Below are positions 54,485 through 62,218 of a DNA stretch of 64,000 nt, in pieces. The stretch is from Flavihumibacter stibioxidans. Lineage in GTDB: Bacteria > Bacteroidota > Bacteroidia > Chitinophagales > Chitinophagaceae. The notes under the pieces are model-generated. The model was not told where the DNA came from, ran no database searches, and saw only the letters and a list, made by a program, of their open reading frames with translations. Position 1 is the stretch's first letter; every line of letters begins with the position of its first letter. The translations under genes were made by a program, and so were the position numbers. Where the stretch lies: NCBI RefSeq assembly GCF_014332695.1, contig NZ_MBUA01000012.1, positions 305,858 through 369,857 on the forward strand, given 5' to 3'.

Positions 54485-55018
54485 TCATTTTGCAGGAATG
54501 CCCTTAACTACTGTATTGGTCAGAACATCTTTAGTAACAACTGCACCTGCCGCTATAACAGCATTATCACCAATCGAAACTCCTTTCAAAATAACTGCAT
54601 GAGCCCCTATCCAAACATTCTTTCCAATTACAACTTTCGCTGTTACCATTCCTGAGTTTCGCAATTCATTGTTGCCTTTAAAATTATGGTCTCCATCTGT
54701 GATATATACATAAGGGCCAATCATACAACCGTCCCCAATAATAATCTGCTCCATACAATCAGCAAAAAAAAAGCGGTTAATATAAACATTGTCACCTACG
54801 ATTATTTTTCCCGCACTGTTTACATTGACAGCGCTTATAAGCAATGTTGCCTTTTCATCAATAAAAGTATTTTTTCCAATCTCTACATTGGAAGGGAACC
54901 GAGGAATCGATACACCGGCAGCAATAAAAGACTTTGATTTTATGCTGACCCCACGAAGTTTTAAGAAAATTCTTCGCAAGCGATTTGCAATGCTTTTATA
55001 ATAATTTAATAAAACCAA
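54485..55018 (-). CDS. Hexapeptide-repeat acetyltransferase (WbbJ/CysE type)
   Basis: 177 residues of left-handed beta-helix: SNVEIGKNTFIDEKATLLIS, IIIGDGCMIGPYVYITDGDH with the catalytic His, and VVIGKNVWIGAHAVILKGVS. It probably O-acetylates a sugar. It overlaps the GT2 gene by 13 bp. Confidence 0.9.
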   Translation of the reverse strand: MVLLNYYKSIANRLRRIFLKLRGVSIKSKSFIAAGVSIPRFPSNVEIGKNTFIDEKATLLISAVNVNSAGKIIVGDNVYINRFFFADCMEQIIIGDGCMIGPYVYITDGDHNFKGNNELRNSGMVTAKVVIGKNVWIGAHAVILKGVSIGDNAVIAAGAVVTKDVLTNTVVKGIPAK

Positions 55019-55884
55019 AATCCTATTATGTATTTAAACTTTAAATAACGTAAATTAGTTAGCATGTTTCTCTTATATAGCCAGAATGCCTCCTTATAGT
55101 AACCTTGTTTCTTTAAGGCAAGAGAGTTGGACCTGGAGTGCTGGGCTAAAATGAATGCCAGTGAATTTCGACTATAACTATCATCAGGGTATTTTTTTTC
55201 ACTAACTTGTGCATATACAAACCTCAGGCCTTTATAAACCCGGAGTGGATTTCTGGAAAGCGAATCTGCAACTTCGCGATAGCCAATAATGTACGGCCTG
55301 TTCACAAAGAAAAAACCCGGCAAATTGCCTATCCTGTAAGTCAGGTCAATATCTTCTGCAACAAATTCCTTTTCATTAAATCCACCTGTCTGAGAAAAAA
55401 CACCAGACTCTATACCAAGCATCCCTGCCCCAACAAATATGCCATTCTTTGAAGCTTCAAAATAATTGGAATAGACCCTTATATCACGATTTTCTTCGTT
55501 TAAATCCTTTAGATGTTCCTGATTGGAAAAGGCTATCACTTGCCCGCCAAATAATGAAACCTCTCCTACTTTACTTATAATCTGGAAATAAAGACTCAAT
55601 GCCCATGGCAGTAAAATATCATCAGCATCGACAAAAACTAAATAACGCCCCTTGGATATCCTGGCACCAAAATTCCTTGCAGCACCGGGCCCAGCATTAA
55701 TTCGCCACAGGTAATTAACAAAACCAAACTTTTCCACTTTTTGACGGGTATTATCTGTTGAACCGTCATCAACAACAATCACCTCAAAATCACGGAATGT
55801 TTGCTTTTCAATACTTTCCAGAGTGTGTGAAATTGTTTTACCACTATTGAAAGCCGGAATAATTATGGAAAAAAAAGGCTTCAT
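55006..55884 (-). CDS. Glycosyltransferase family 2
   Basis: 292 residues: FSIIIPAFNSGKTISHTLES, then VIVVDDGSTDNTRQKVEKFG, GPGAARNFGARISKGRYLVF and the DxD in VDADDILLPW. It overlaps both neighbours slightly (13 and 4 bp). Confidence 0.93.
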   Translation of the reverse strand: MKPFFSIIIPAFNSGKTISHTLESIEKQTFRDFEVIVVDDGSTDNTRQKVEKFGFVNYLWRINAGPGAARNFGARISKGRYLVFVDADDILLPWALSLYFQIISKVGEVSLFGGQVIAFSNQEHLKDLNEENRDIRVYSNYFEASKNGIFVGAGMLGIESGVFSQTGGFNEKEFVAEDIDLTYRIGNLPGFFFVNRPYIIGYREVADSLSRNPLRVYKGLRFVYAQVSEKKYPDDSYSRNSLAFILAQHSRSNSLALKKQGYYKEAFWLYKRNMLTNLRYLKFKYIIGFWFY

Positions 55885-56816
55885 CGAATAAATTCAGCTA
55901 TTCTTTCTGCACAATTAAATCCAACCAAACGACTCAGAAAAACGAACTTCCCGGAAAGTATATCATTGTATTGGGGCTGCCCAAATTTTGATTTTACTGA
56001 TTTGGAAATACTTTCCGCCCAGTTCTTATCAAACTGCCAGACATCCCTGGCAATTTGCCAAAATTGATTTCCCATAATTGATTTCCTATCAGGAGTAAGC
56101 AATTTCTTTTCAATGGCATAATCAGCCAGATCATTCATTATTTTAATCCGATTCTGATAGGTAAAAACCGGGTCACGTCTGCAAACAGTTTCACTTGAAT
56201 AAATTCGGTAAACACTTCCCTCTTTTACATGAGCCTGAAAGCTTGCCCCTGATTTCAAGAGGCGAAAATACAATTCATGTTCCTGGCAGACTTTCTGGTC
56301 GTTGTTCCAGCCACCAGCAGCAATTAAACTAGACTTTCTGAAAAGCATCGTATTAGTCTGTGGCATATCCCAACAAAAGAGGCTAACCAGCGGATCTTCA
56401 GGATATTTTACCGGCAATACATACCGGCTATTTTTTTTATCAATTGTTTCTTCAATTAAAGATGGCCCATAAAGGCAATCAATTTGTCTATTGCCGGAAT
56501 TATTAATAAAGCCTATGTCGTGCTCAAGTTTATCTGACAATAGGTAATCATCTGCATCTAGGTACTGTATCCATTCTCCTGCTGCTTTGCTCAATAATTC
56601 ATTACGGGTATAATTACCTCCTTTATTCGCGCGCGTTTGCCAATTGATTTTGTCTCCAAATGACTTAATAATTTCCAGGCTATTATCTGTTGAGCCATCA
56701 TCTATAACAATTACTTCAGTATTGGAATAAGTTTGATACAAGGCACTTTCAATGGCTTGTTTGATAAACCTTTCTGCATTGAAACAAGGTATAAGTATAG
56801 AAACCAATTCACTCAT
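55881..56816 (-). CDS. Glycosyltransferase family 2
   Basis: 311 residues: VSILIPCFNAERFIKQAIES, then VIVIDDGSTDNSLEIIKSFG and LDADDYLLSDKLEHDI. NKGGNYTRNELLSKAAGEWI fits the family as well. The start lies 32 bp after the preceding gene. Sugar unknown. Confidence 0.93.
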   Translation of the reverse strand: MSELVSILIPCFNAERFIKQAIESALYQTYSNTEVIVIDDGSTDNSLEIIKSFGDKINWQTRANKGGNYTRNELLSKAAGEWIQYLDADDYLLSDKLEHDIGFINNSGNRQIDCLYGPSLIEETIDKKNSRYVLPVKYPEDPLVSLFCWDMPQTNTMLFRKSSLIAAGGWNNDQKVCQEHELYFRLLKSGASFQAHVKEGSVYRIYSSETVCRRDPVFTYQNRIKIMNDLADYAIEKKLLTPDRKSIMGNQFWQIARDVWQFDKNWAESISKSVKSKFGQPQYNDILSGKFVFLSRLVGFNCAERIAEFIR

Positions 56817-56848
56817 CTAGTCAAACATTAAAAGGGACAATAGCATTT

Positions 56849-57757
56849 TCAGCCTTTTTGCTGGCTACCAATATTTTCGATAAACTCATGAATTCCATCC
56901 AATGATTCGATTGAAATTTTTCCGAAATCTCTGGCCAGAATCCTGCTGCCTGATGTTGTGATTTTTTTATAGGGCACAACTACCGCATCTGCAGCCTGAA
57001 AATAATTCGGGATCATCTCATGGCTTACAAAACCCTGATCCCACTTTATATTCGCTGAATCACTAATAGCTTGCACTACCTGGCTCCTAAAATCCTCATT
57101 TATAGCTTTTCCAGCTAATAGTAAATACACTTCAGAAGATGAATGATATTTCTCCCTCCAGAATTCAATTAACTCCAAAGTTCCTTTATAAGGACTTATC
57201 ATACCTAAATGAAGAAACACAATTTTGTCTGAATCAATCCCAAGTTCAAGTCTTGCAGCGTCCCTGCCAGGCCATGGTTTTGGATATAGGATTTCATAAG
57301 ACGGGTGCTCAATTATTTCAATTTTTGTACCTTTTACCCGATACTCCAGTTTGACCTGATTTTTCACTGACGTATCATGCACCATTATCTTGCTTACTAT
57401 TTTGGATAACAAATGGTAAACAAACTTTTCTATTTCAGGGAAACGAGAATTATGTGAGACTATATTATGGACAGTCCATTCTACTTTGACCCCGGAAATT
57501 CGGATCAACAGGATATCAATCAGAAATTTTATACCGTACAAAAACTTAACTACTGCGTATTGACCTTTAAAGTAGGGATCAGGCCAGTGTAAATGTAATT
57601 GCTCACCCCCTTGGGAACGTATAGCCCTGAACAGCGGAAAAACTCTTTTATACCCTGAAGGGAAAACAACCTGGTCACCATTACGCTCCATCTGAATTGC
57701 GAGCAACTCCTGGTATGGATTATCTTTCCTGTAATCAGGCAGCATCAGCACCCGCAC
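56849..57757 (-). CDS. Glycosyltransferase family 4-like, probably C-terminally short
   Basis: 302 residues, GT-B fold. The donor domain has VFLHLGMISPYKGTLELIEF and QAADAVVVPYKKITTSGSRI, then breaks off with LARDFGKISIESLDGIHEFI and a short tail. Related GT4 proteins have some 60-80 more residues, so the end may have been changed by a frameshift or deletion. The proposed catalytic part is present, and activity is uncertain. It is directly followed by the GT2 gene. Confidence 0.78.
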   Translation of the reverse strand: MRVLMLPDYRKDNPYQELLAIQMERNGDQVVFPSGYKRVFPLFRAIRSQGGEQLHLHWPDPYFKGQYAVVKFLYGIKFLIDILLIRISGVKVEWTVHNIVSHNSRFPEIEKFVYHLLSKIVSKIMVHDTSVKNQVKLEYRVKGTKIEIIEHPSYEILYPKPWPGRDAARLELGIDSDKIVFLHLGMISPYKGTLELIEFWREKYHSSSEVYLLLAGKAINEDFRSQVVQAISDSANIKWDQGFVSHEMIPNYFQAADAVVVPYKKITTSGSRILARDFGKISIESLDGIHEFIENIGSQQKG

Positions 57758-58633
57758 CTATGACCTCCTCGTTAATCTGTTCAACAAAGTTTTGATTCCT
57801 TCATCATAAAACTGTTGCCTGACGGCGCCTACATAGTGCCGGACCGGACCTTTAATGCCTGAACCAAGGTGAACATTGTATTCTTGCGGCAATAATTCGC
57901 AACCCCATTTGGCACTGCAAAGCATGTAAATGGTTTGTTCTATGCGCCAGAAATGCCCAATAATACCAGGCAGGGCCAATAAATCTTCCACCACCCCGGG
58001 TGCGAGACTTTGCCGGTGGATCAGCCCCAGGCCGGAATTGAACCGACTTGGGATGATTACTCCCAACTGTTCAGTCGCTATTGCAGGATCAATCGTATAG
58101 GCGTCTGCAACATCTGCATTTACTGAATTCTTTAAATAATCAGCATCTTCAATCCTGTTTATAAGCACTTCAGGCTTTTCAAAAAAAAGCACATCACTGT
58201 CCATCAGCAATATCCTTTCCCTGCTGGCAAAATGAAAAAAGTCAAAGACCTTTGGAGCCAGGTGATTTGAAAACCTGAATTCAAGGCTTTTAGGGTAATT
58301 AACCAGGGCTTTCTTTATTTCCGCATCTGCCTCAGCCTTTTTGATCAACCGCGCATTGGGAAAATGTTTCATTAACACGTCCGCCTCAGCATCCCCCAGG
58401 CTTCCATCATCATGGATTACCAAGGGATAGCGCTTTCCTGAAACATGATAAAATGACTTTAATGCCCAGAGCAACATCAGGTAGTCCTTACTTGAGGTGA
58501 GTACATGGATCTCGGCTTTTGAAGCGTCATCTGTAAGAACCGGGGCACTGTTGTGTATATTCTCCGCCAGGCGCTTATTCCGGCGTGGAAGCCATTTGTG
58601 CTTGTAATAGAATTTTAACTTTTCAATTATCAA
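57758..58633 (-). CDS. GT-A-type glycosyltransferase of unassigned family
   Basis: 291 residues. EIHVLTSSKDYLMLLWALKS and VIHDDGSLGDAEADVLMKHF suggest a GT8- or GT-A-like nucleotide-sugar fold, with DxD in ILLMDSDVLFFEKPEVL. SRFNSGLGLIHRQSLAPGVV would be the acceptor side. I cannot assign the family. It overlaps the GT2 gene by 11 bp and abuts the GT4 gene. Confidence 0.72.
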   Translation of the reverse strand: MIIEKLKFYYKHKWLPRRNKRLAENIHNSAPVLTDDASKAEIHVLTSSKDYLMLLWALKSFYHVSGKRYPLVIHDDGSLGDAEADVLMKHFPNARLIKKAEADAEIKKALVNYPKSLEFRFSNHLAPKVFDFFHFASRERILLMDSDVLFFEKPEVLINRIEDADYLKNSVNADVADAYTIDPAIATEQLGVIIPSRFNSGLGLIHRQSLAPGVVEDLLALPGIIGHFWRIEQTIYMLCSAKWGCELLPQEYNVHLGSGIKGPVRHYVGAVRQQFYDEGIKTLLNRLTRRS

Positions 58634-59534
58634 AATGAAATACTGTTTTTAGATGTTTTCTGAATCTCGGAGATTCAAATAAAACAGGGTTAGCCACAAG
58701 GGAACGCAACACATTCCAATACCTACCAGTCCTGGACTGGTTTGATTTTATTATGGGCAGAAGTTTATTATCAAAAACCCAGTTTCCACATAATTGCCGC
58801 CTTAATCCGGAAGGCAGGGGACTGGCAATATCATATAAGTAGGGCCTTAAAATATATTGGAGTTCGGCAGCAGAACGCTCTGCCAAACCGGATTTTTGTT
58901 GTTCATGAAAACGAAAATTGGCTAATGGCTGAGGAATGGTAACCACACCGAATCCTTCTTTCAGTGTCCGTATCCAAAAATCCACATCCATGACGAAATA
59001 CAGATCTTCATTAAAGCCACCTACCTTTTCCAGAACTTTCCTAGTCCAGAATACTTCCGGCTGGACAAACTGTTTTTTATTCCACCAATACCCCCAGATA
59101 TCTACCACTTCCTGAAAGTTTTTTATGGATGCCGTATGTGCACTCCGGAAAGAACCATCGGCCTCAATAAAGTTACAGGTTCCGTGGAACAGCCCTGCAT
59201 CGGGATGTTTATTATAAGCTGCCGCAACCGCTTTCAGGGTACCCGGACAATACGTATCGTCTGAATTCAAATAGGCAATTATATCTCCAGTTGCTTTTGA
59301 CAAGCCTTTATTGATTGCATGCGTCTGTCCTTTATCTGGCTCACTTATCCAGTATGCAATTTTATTAGAATATTTTTCTATGATACTACAAGTCTGGTCT
59401 TTACTACCGCCATCAATAATAATATATTCCAGAGAAGGATAGTTCTGGGAAAGCACTGATAAAATGGTATCCTCAATAAAATCTCCTTGATTATAACTTG
59501 GAGTGATGACAGTAATTTTTGGAAAGGAAGTCAC
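58623..59534 (-). CDS. Glycosyltransferase family 2
   Basis: 303 residues: ITVITPSYNQGDFIEDTILS, then LEYIIIDGGSKDQTCSIIEK, GQTHAINKGLSKATGDIIAY and the DxD-like LNSDDTYCPG. Clear GT-A family 2. Lies 11 bp after the acetyltransferase gene. Confidence 0.94.
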   Translation of the reverse strand: MTSFPKITVITPSYNQGDFIEDTILSVLSQNYPSLEYIIIDGGSKDQTCSIIEKYSNKIAYWISEPDKGQTHAINKGLSKATGDIIAYLNSDDTYCPGTLKAVAAAYNKHPDAGLFHGTCNFIEADGSFRSAHTASIKNFQEVVDIWGYWWNKKQFVQPEVFWTRKVLEKVGGFNEDLYFVMDVDFWIRTLKEGFGVVTIPQPLANFRFHEQQKSGLAERSAAELQYILRPYLYDIASPLPSGLRRQLCGNWVFDNKLLPIIKSNQSRTGRYWNVLRSLVANPVLFESPRFRKHLKTVFHFDN

Positions 59535-59545
59535 TACGGTATAAT

Positions 59546-60037
59546 TTATCTTTCGATTGCCTTGATTTTTTTTGCCGGGCTACCTACATAAACAGCATTT
59601 GCTTCTAAATCACGATTTACAAAAGAATTAGCGCCAATCACTACATTATCACCAATTGTAATACCAGGAACAATAACACAATGTGCGCCAATCCAAACAT
59701 TCGAACCAATAATTATTTTTTGGTGAATATTTTCATCATTAAATAGAGTCGAATTTGTATTATGGGTCGTTGATGTTATTGCACAATGAGATGCAATCAT
59801 AACATTATCCCCTATTTCAATGCCACCGCCAGCCCAGATGTGAACAAATGCGTTTATTACTACATTGTCACCAACTTTAATCTTTTCCGGAAAGCCAATA
59901 AATACTGGATGATATAATTTGAAGTTCCTGCCTTTTTGAATAGGTCCAATTTGATAATTTATTTTTGATTGTAGATAATTATCAAATATTCGATAAAGGA
60001 ACTTTTGTGCAATTGACTTAAACTTCATAACAATCAT
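59546..60037 (-). CDS. Hexapeptide-repeat acetyltransferase
   Basis: 163 residues of left-handed beta-helix: PEKIKVGDNVVINAFVHIWA, MIASHCAITSTTHNTNS with candidate catalytic His, and IIIGSNVWIGAHCVIVPGIT. The third cytoplasmic acetyltransferase of the locus. It overlaps the Wzt gene by 4 bp. Confidence 0.9.
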   Translation of the reverse strand: MIVMKFKSIAQKFLYRIFDNYLQSKINYQIGPIQKGRNFKLYHPVFIGFPEKIKVGDNVVINAFVHIWAGGGIEIGDNVMIASHCAITSTTHNTNSTLFNDENIHQKIIIGSNVWIGAHCVIVPGITIGDNVVIGANSFVNRDLEANAVYVGSPAKKIKAIER

Positions 60038-61263
60038 ACTTCCAAATTAATACTAATATGCCCGGTCAATTTTCTGGAATATTGTTCCCCGAATTGATTT
60101 TCGTTTAATATTTCAAAAACGCCCAATGGCATTATATCGCGCTTCAATAGTGTCGTTTCAATGTAAATACCAGCACTATACATACCAGGTAATAAGGGTA
60201 CGTTTACCAGTCTACCTTTTATCACAATTACAGCACCATGTTCATTCCTATTCTCAACATACTCACCCCTTAAGTCAACAACACATACTCTTTCCCCGAA
60301 TTCACTTTCAAGAACTAATTTTAAATCCTTTACATTGCCTGCCAAATTTGATGAAATCTTTAATACAAATTCAATCTTTTCAAATTGTCGGATATTCTCT
60401 GTCAGTTTAAACTCCTCAAGGACAGTATTTTCATCTATCTCAATATTATTTTGGGTAATCAATGAATTGTTGGCACTTAACTTTAAATAGTGTTTAATGA
60501 TACTTTCAGTATCTCCGCTATCAACAAGTTTCCCATTCAATAATAAAATCCCCTTATTACATAGCTGCTGAATTGAAGCCATATTATGACTTACAAACAG
60601 AACAGTCCTTCCTTCTCCTTTGCTCACATCACCCATTTTCCCTAAACATTTGCTTTGAAACTCGGCATCCCCTACTGCCAGCACCTCATCGACAACCAGG
60701 ATTTCACTTTCAAGATGTGCTGCCACAGCAAATGCCAAGCGCACATACATTCCTGAAGAATATCTCTTTACTGGCGTATCCAGGTATCTTTCCACCCCGG
60801 CAAAATCAACGATCTCGTCAAAGCGTTTTTTTATCTCATGCTTCCGCATACCCAGGATGGCCCCATTCAGGAAAATATTTTCCCTGCCCGTCAATTCAGG
60901 GTGAAAACCCGTCCCCACTTCGAGCAAGCTGGCAATTCTTCCCCTTACTTTTATTGATCCGGTTGTAGGCGTGGTTACCCTGCTCAGCAATTTCAATAGC
61001 GTACTCTTCCCCGCTCCGTTTCTCCCGATAATCCCTACCGCATCTCCCTGGTTGATCTCAAAGTTGATATCCCTCAAACTCCAGACTATATTACTTTCAC
61101 CCTTCATGGTGCGGTCATTGGTCTCGCCAATTTTCAGGAATGGATCCTCTTTTCCACGAAACCGATACCAGGCTCTTTCAATGTCCTGGGAAAGTGTTCC
61201 GGTACTAAACTCACCCAACTGGTAAGCCTTTGAAATATTTTCAGCCTTTATAGCAACAGGCAT
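60034..61263 (-). CDS. wzt: Polysaccharide ABC exporter ATPase with C-terminal binding domain (Wzt-like)
   Basis: 409 residues. ATPase domain (residues 1-250): Walker A IIGRNGAGKSTLLKLLSRVT, signature YSSGMYVRLAFAVAAH, Walker B ILVVDEVLAVGDAEF and FVSHNMASIQQL. The last 140 residues (ENIRQFEKIEFVLKISSNLA ...) form a Wzt-C-like beta-sandwich, which in O-antigen systems recognises the polymer's end. It works with the permease encoded 38 bp upstream. Confidence 0.93.
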   Translation of the reverse strand: MPVAIKAENISKAYQLGEFSTGTLSQDIERAWYRFRGKEDPFLKIGETNDRTMKGESNIVWSLRDINFEINQGDAVGIIGRNGAGKSTLLKLLSRVTTPTTGSIKVRGRIASLLEVGTGFHPELTGRENIFLNGAILGMRKHEIKKRFDEIVDFAGVERYLDTPVKRYSSGMYVRLAFAVAAHLESEILVVDEVLAVGDAEFQSKCLGKMGDVSKGEGRTVLFVSHNMASIQQLCNKGILLLNGKLVDSGDTESIIKHYLKLSANNSLITQNNIEIDENTVLEEFKLTENIRQFEKIEFVLKISSNLAGNVKDLKLVLESEFGERVCVVDLRGEYVENRNEHGAVIVIKGRLVNVPLLPGMYSAGIYIETTLLKRDIMPLGVFEILNENQFGEQYSRKLTGHISINLEV

Positions 61264-61301
61264 TTAAATTGATTTGAATGAAAAAATAACTACCTGTCTG
61301 A

Positions 61302-62174
61302 TCAGACAGTATCCACAAAATTCTTCTCCACCTTATTAAAAATGATCAGTCCGGCAATGAAAACAATTACAGACATTATAATACTATATCCGAAAGCCTG
61401 TCCATAAAACTGGCCGGTGCCCAGGAAACCATGCCGGAAAGTTTCAATCAGGCCGGTCAGCGGGTTTAATTCAATCAGGTAACGATGTTTTTCCGGAACC
61501 GAGGACAGAGGGTAGATCACTGGAGTTGCATACATGATCAACTGCACTCCGAAAGCTACCAAAAATGCAAGGTCCCGGTACTTAGTGGTCAATGCAGTAA
61601 CGATCAGCCCCCAGCCCAGGCCCTGCATGGCCATTAAAAGGATAATTACCGGAAACAACAGAATATAATAATTGGTATTAAGGATTAGGCCATCCACTTT
61701 ATACCAGGCCAACATGAGTAAAAATAGCAGGAACTGCACGCTGAACTTAACCAGGTTGGAGATAACAATGCTTAAAGGCATGATCAGCCTGGGAAAATAT
61801 ACCTTCCCGAAAATACTGGCATTGTCCCTGAAAACCGTACTGGTTTTGGTGAGGCATTCCGAAAAATAATTCCAAGCAACAGTACCGGTAAGGTAAAAAA
61901 GCGGAGGAGGAACACCTTCGGTACTGATACCTGCCATCCGTCCAAACACAAAAGTAAAAATGATGGTGGTAAAAATGGGCTGAATAAAAAACCATAAGGG
62001 GCCAAAAATGGTTTGCTTATAAAACGCCACAAAGTCGCGCCTGACCAATAACAGGAGAAGGTCACGGTATTGCCATACATCCCGCAAATGCAAATTGAAC
62101 AAACTGTTTTGCGGCCGGATCTCCAAATCCCAATTTTCTTCCGCAACTACTTTTTCCGTTAAAATTTCCGTCAT
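61302..62174 (-). CDS. wzm: Polysaccharide ABC exporter permease (Wzm-like)
   Basis: 290 residues of the ABC-2 permease family with six helices. RRDFVAFYKQTIFGPLWFFI, TGTVAWNYFSECLTKTSTVF and LNPLTGLIETFRHGFLG near the end are typical. It exports the lipid-linked polymer with the Wzt-like ATPase. It lies 44 bp after the Wzc-type gene. Confidence 0.93.
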   Translation of the reverse strand: MTEILTEKVVAEENWDLEIRPQNSLFNLHLRDVWQYRDLLLLLVRRDFVAFYKQTIFGPLWFFIQPIFTTIIFTFVFGRMAGISTEGVPPPLFYLTGTVAWNYFSECLTKTSTVFRDNASIFGKVYFPRLIMPLSIVISNLVKFSVQFLLFLLMLAWYKVDGLILNTNYYILLFPVIILLMAMQGLGWGLIVTALTTKYRDLAFLVAFGVQLIMYATPVIYPLSSVPEKHRYLIELNPLTGLIETFRHGFLGTGQFYGQAFGYSIIMSVIVFIAGLIIFNKVEKNFVDTV

Positions 62175-62218
62175 ACTATACTATTTCTGCCGATACAAAG
62201 GCGGCCAGGAATCCTTGT

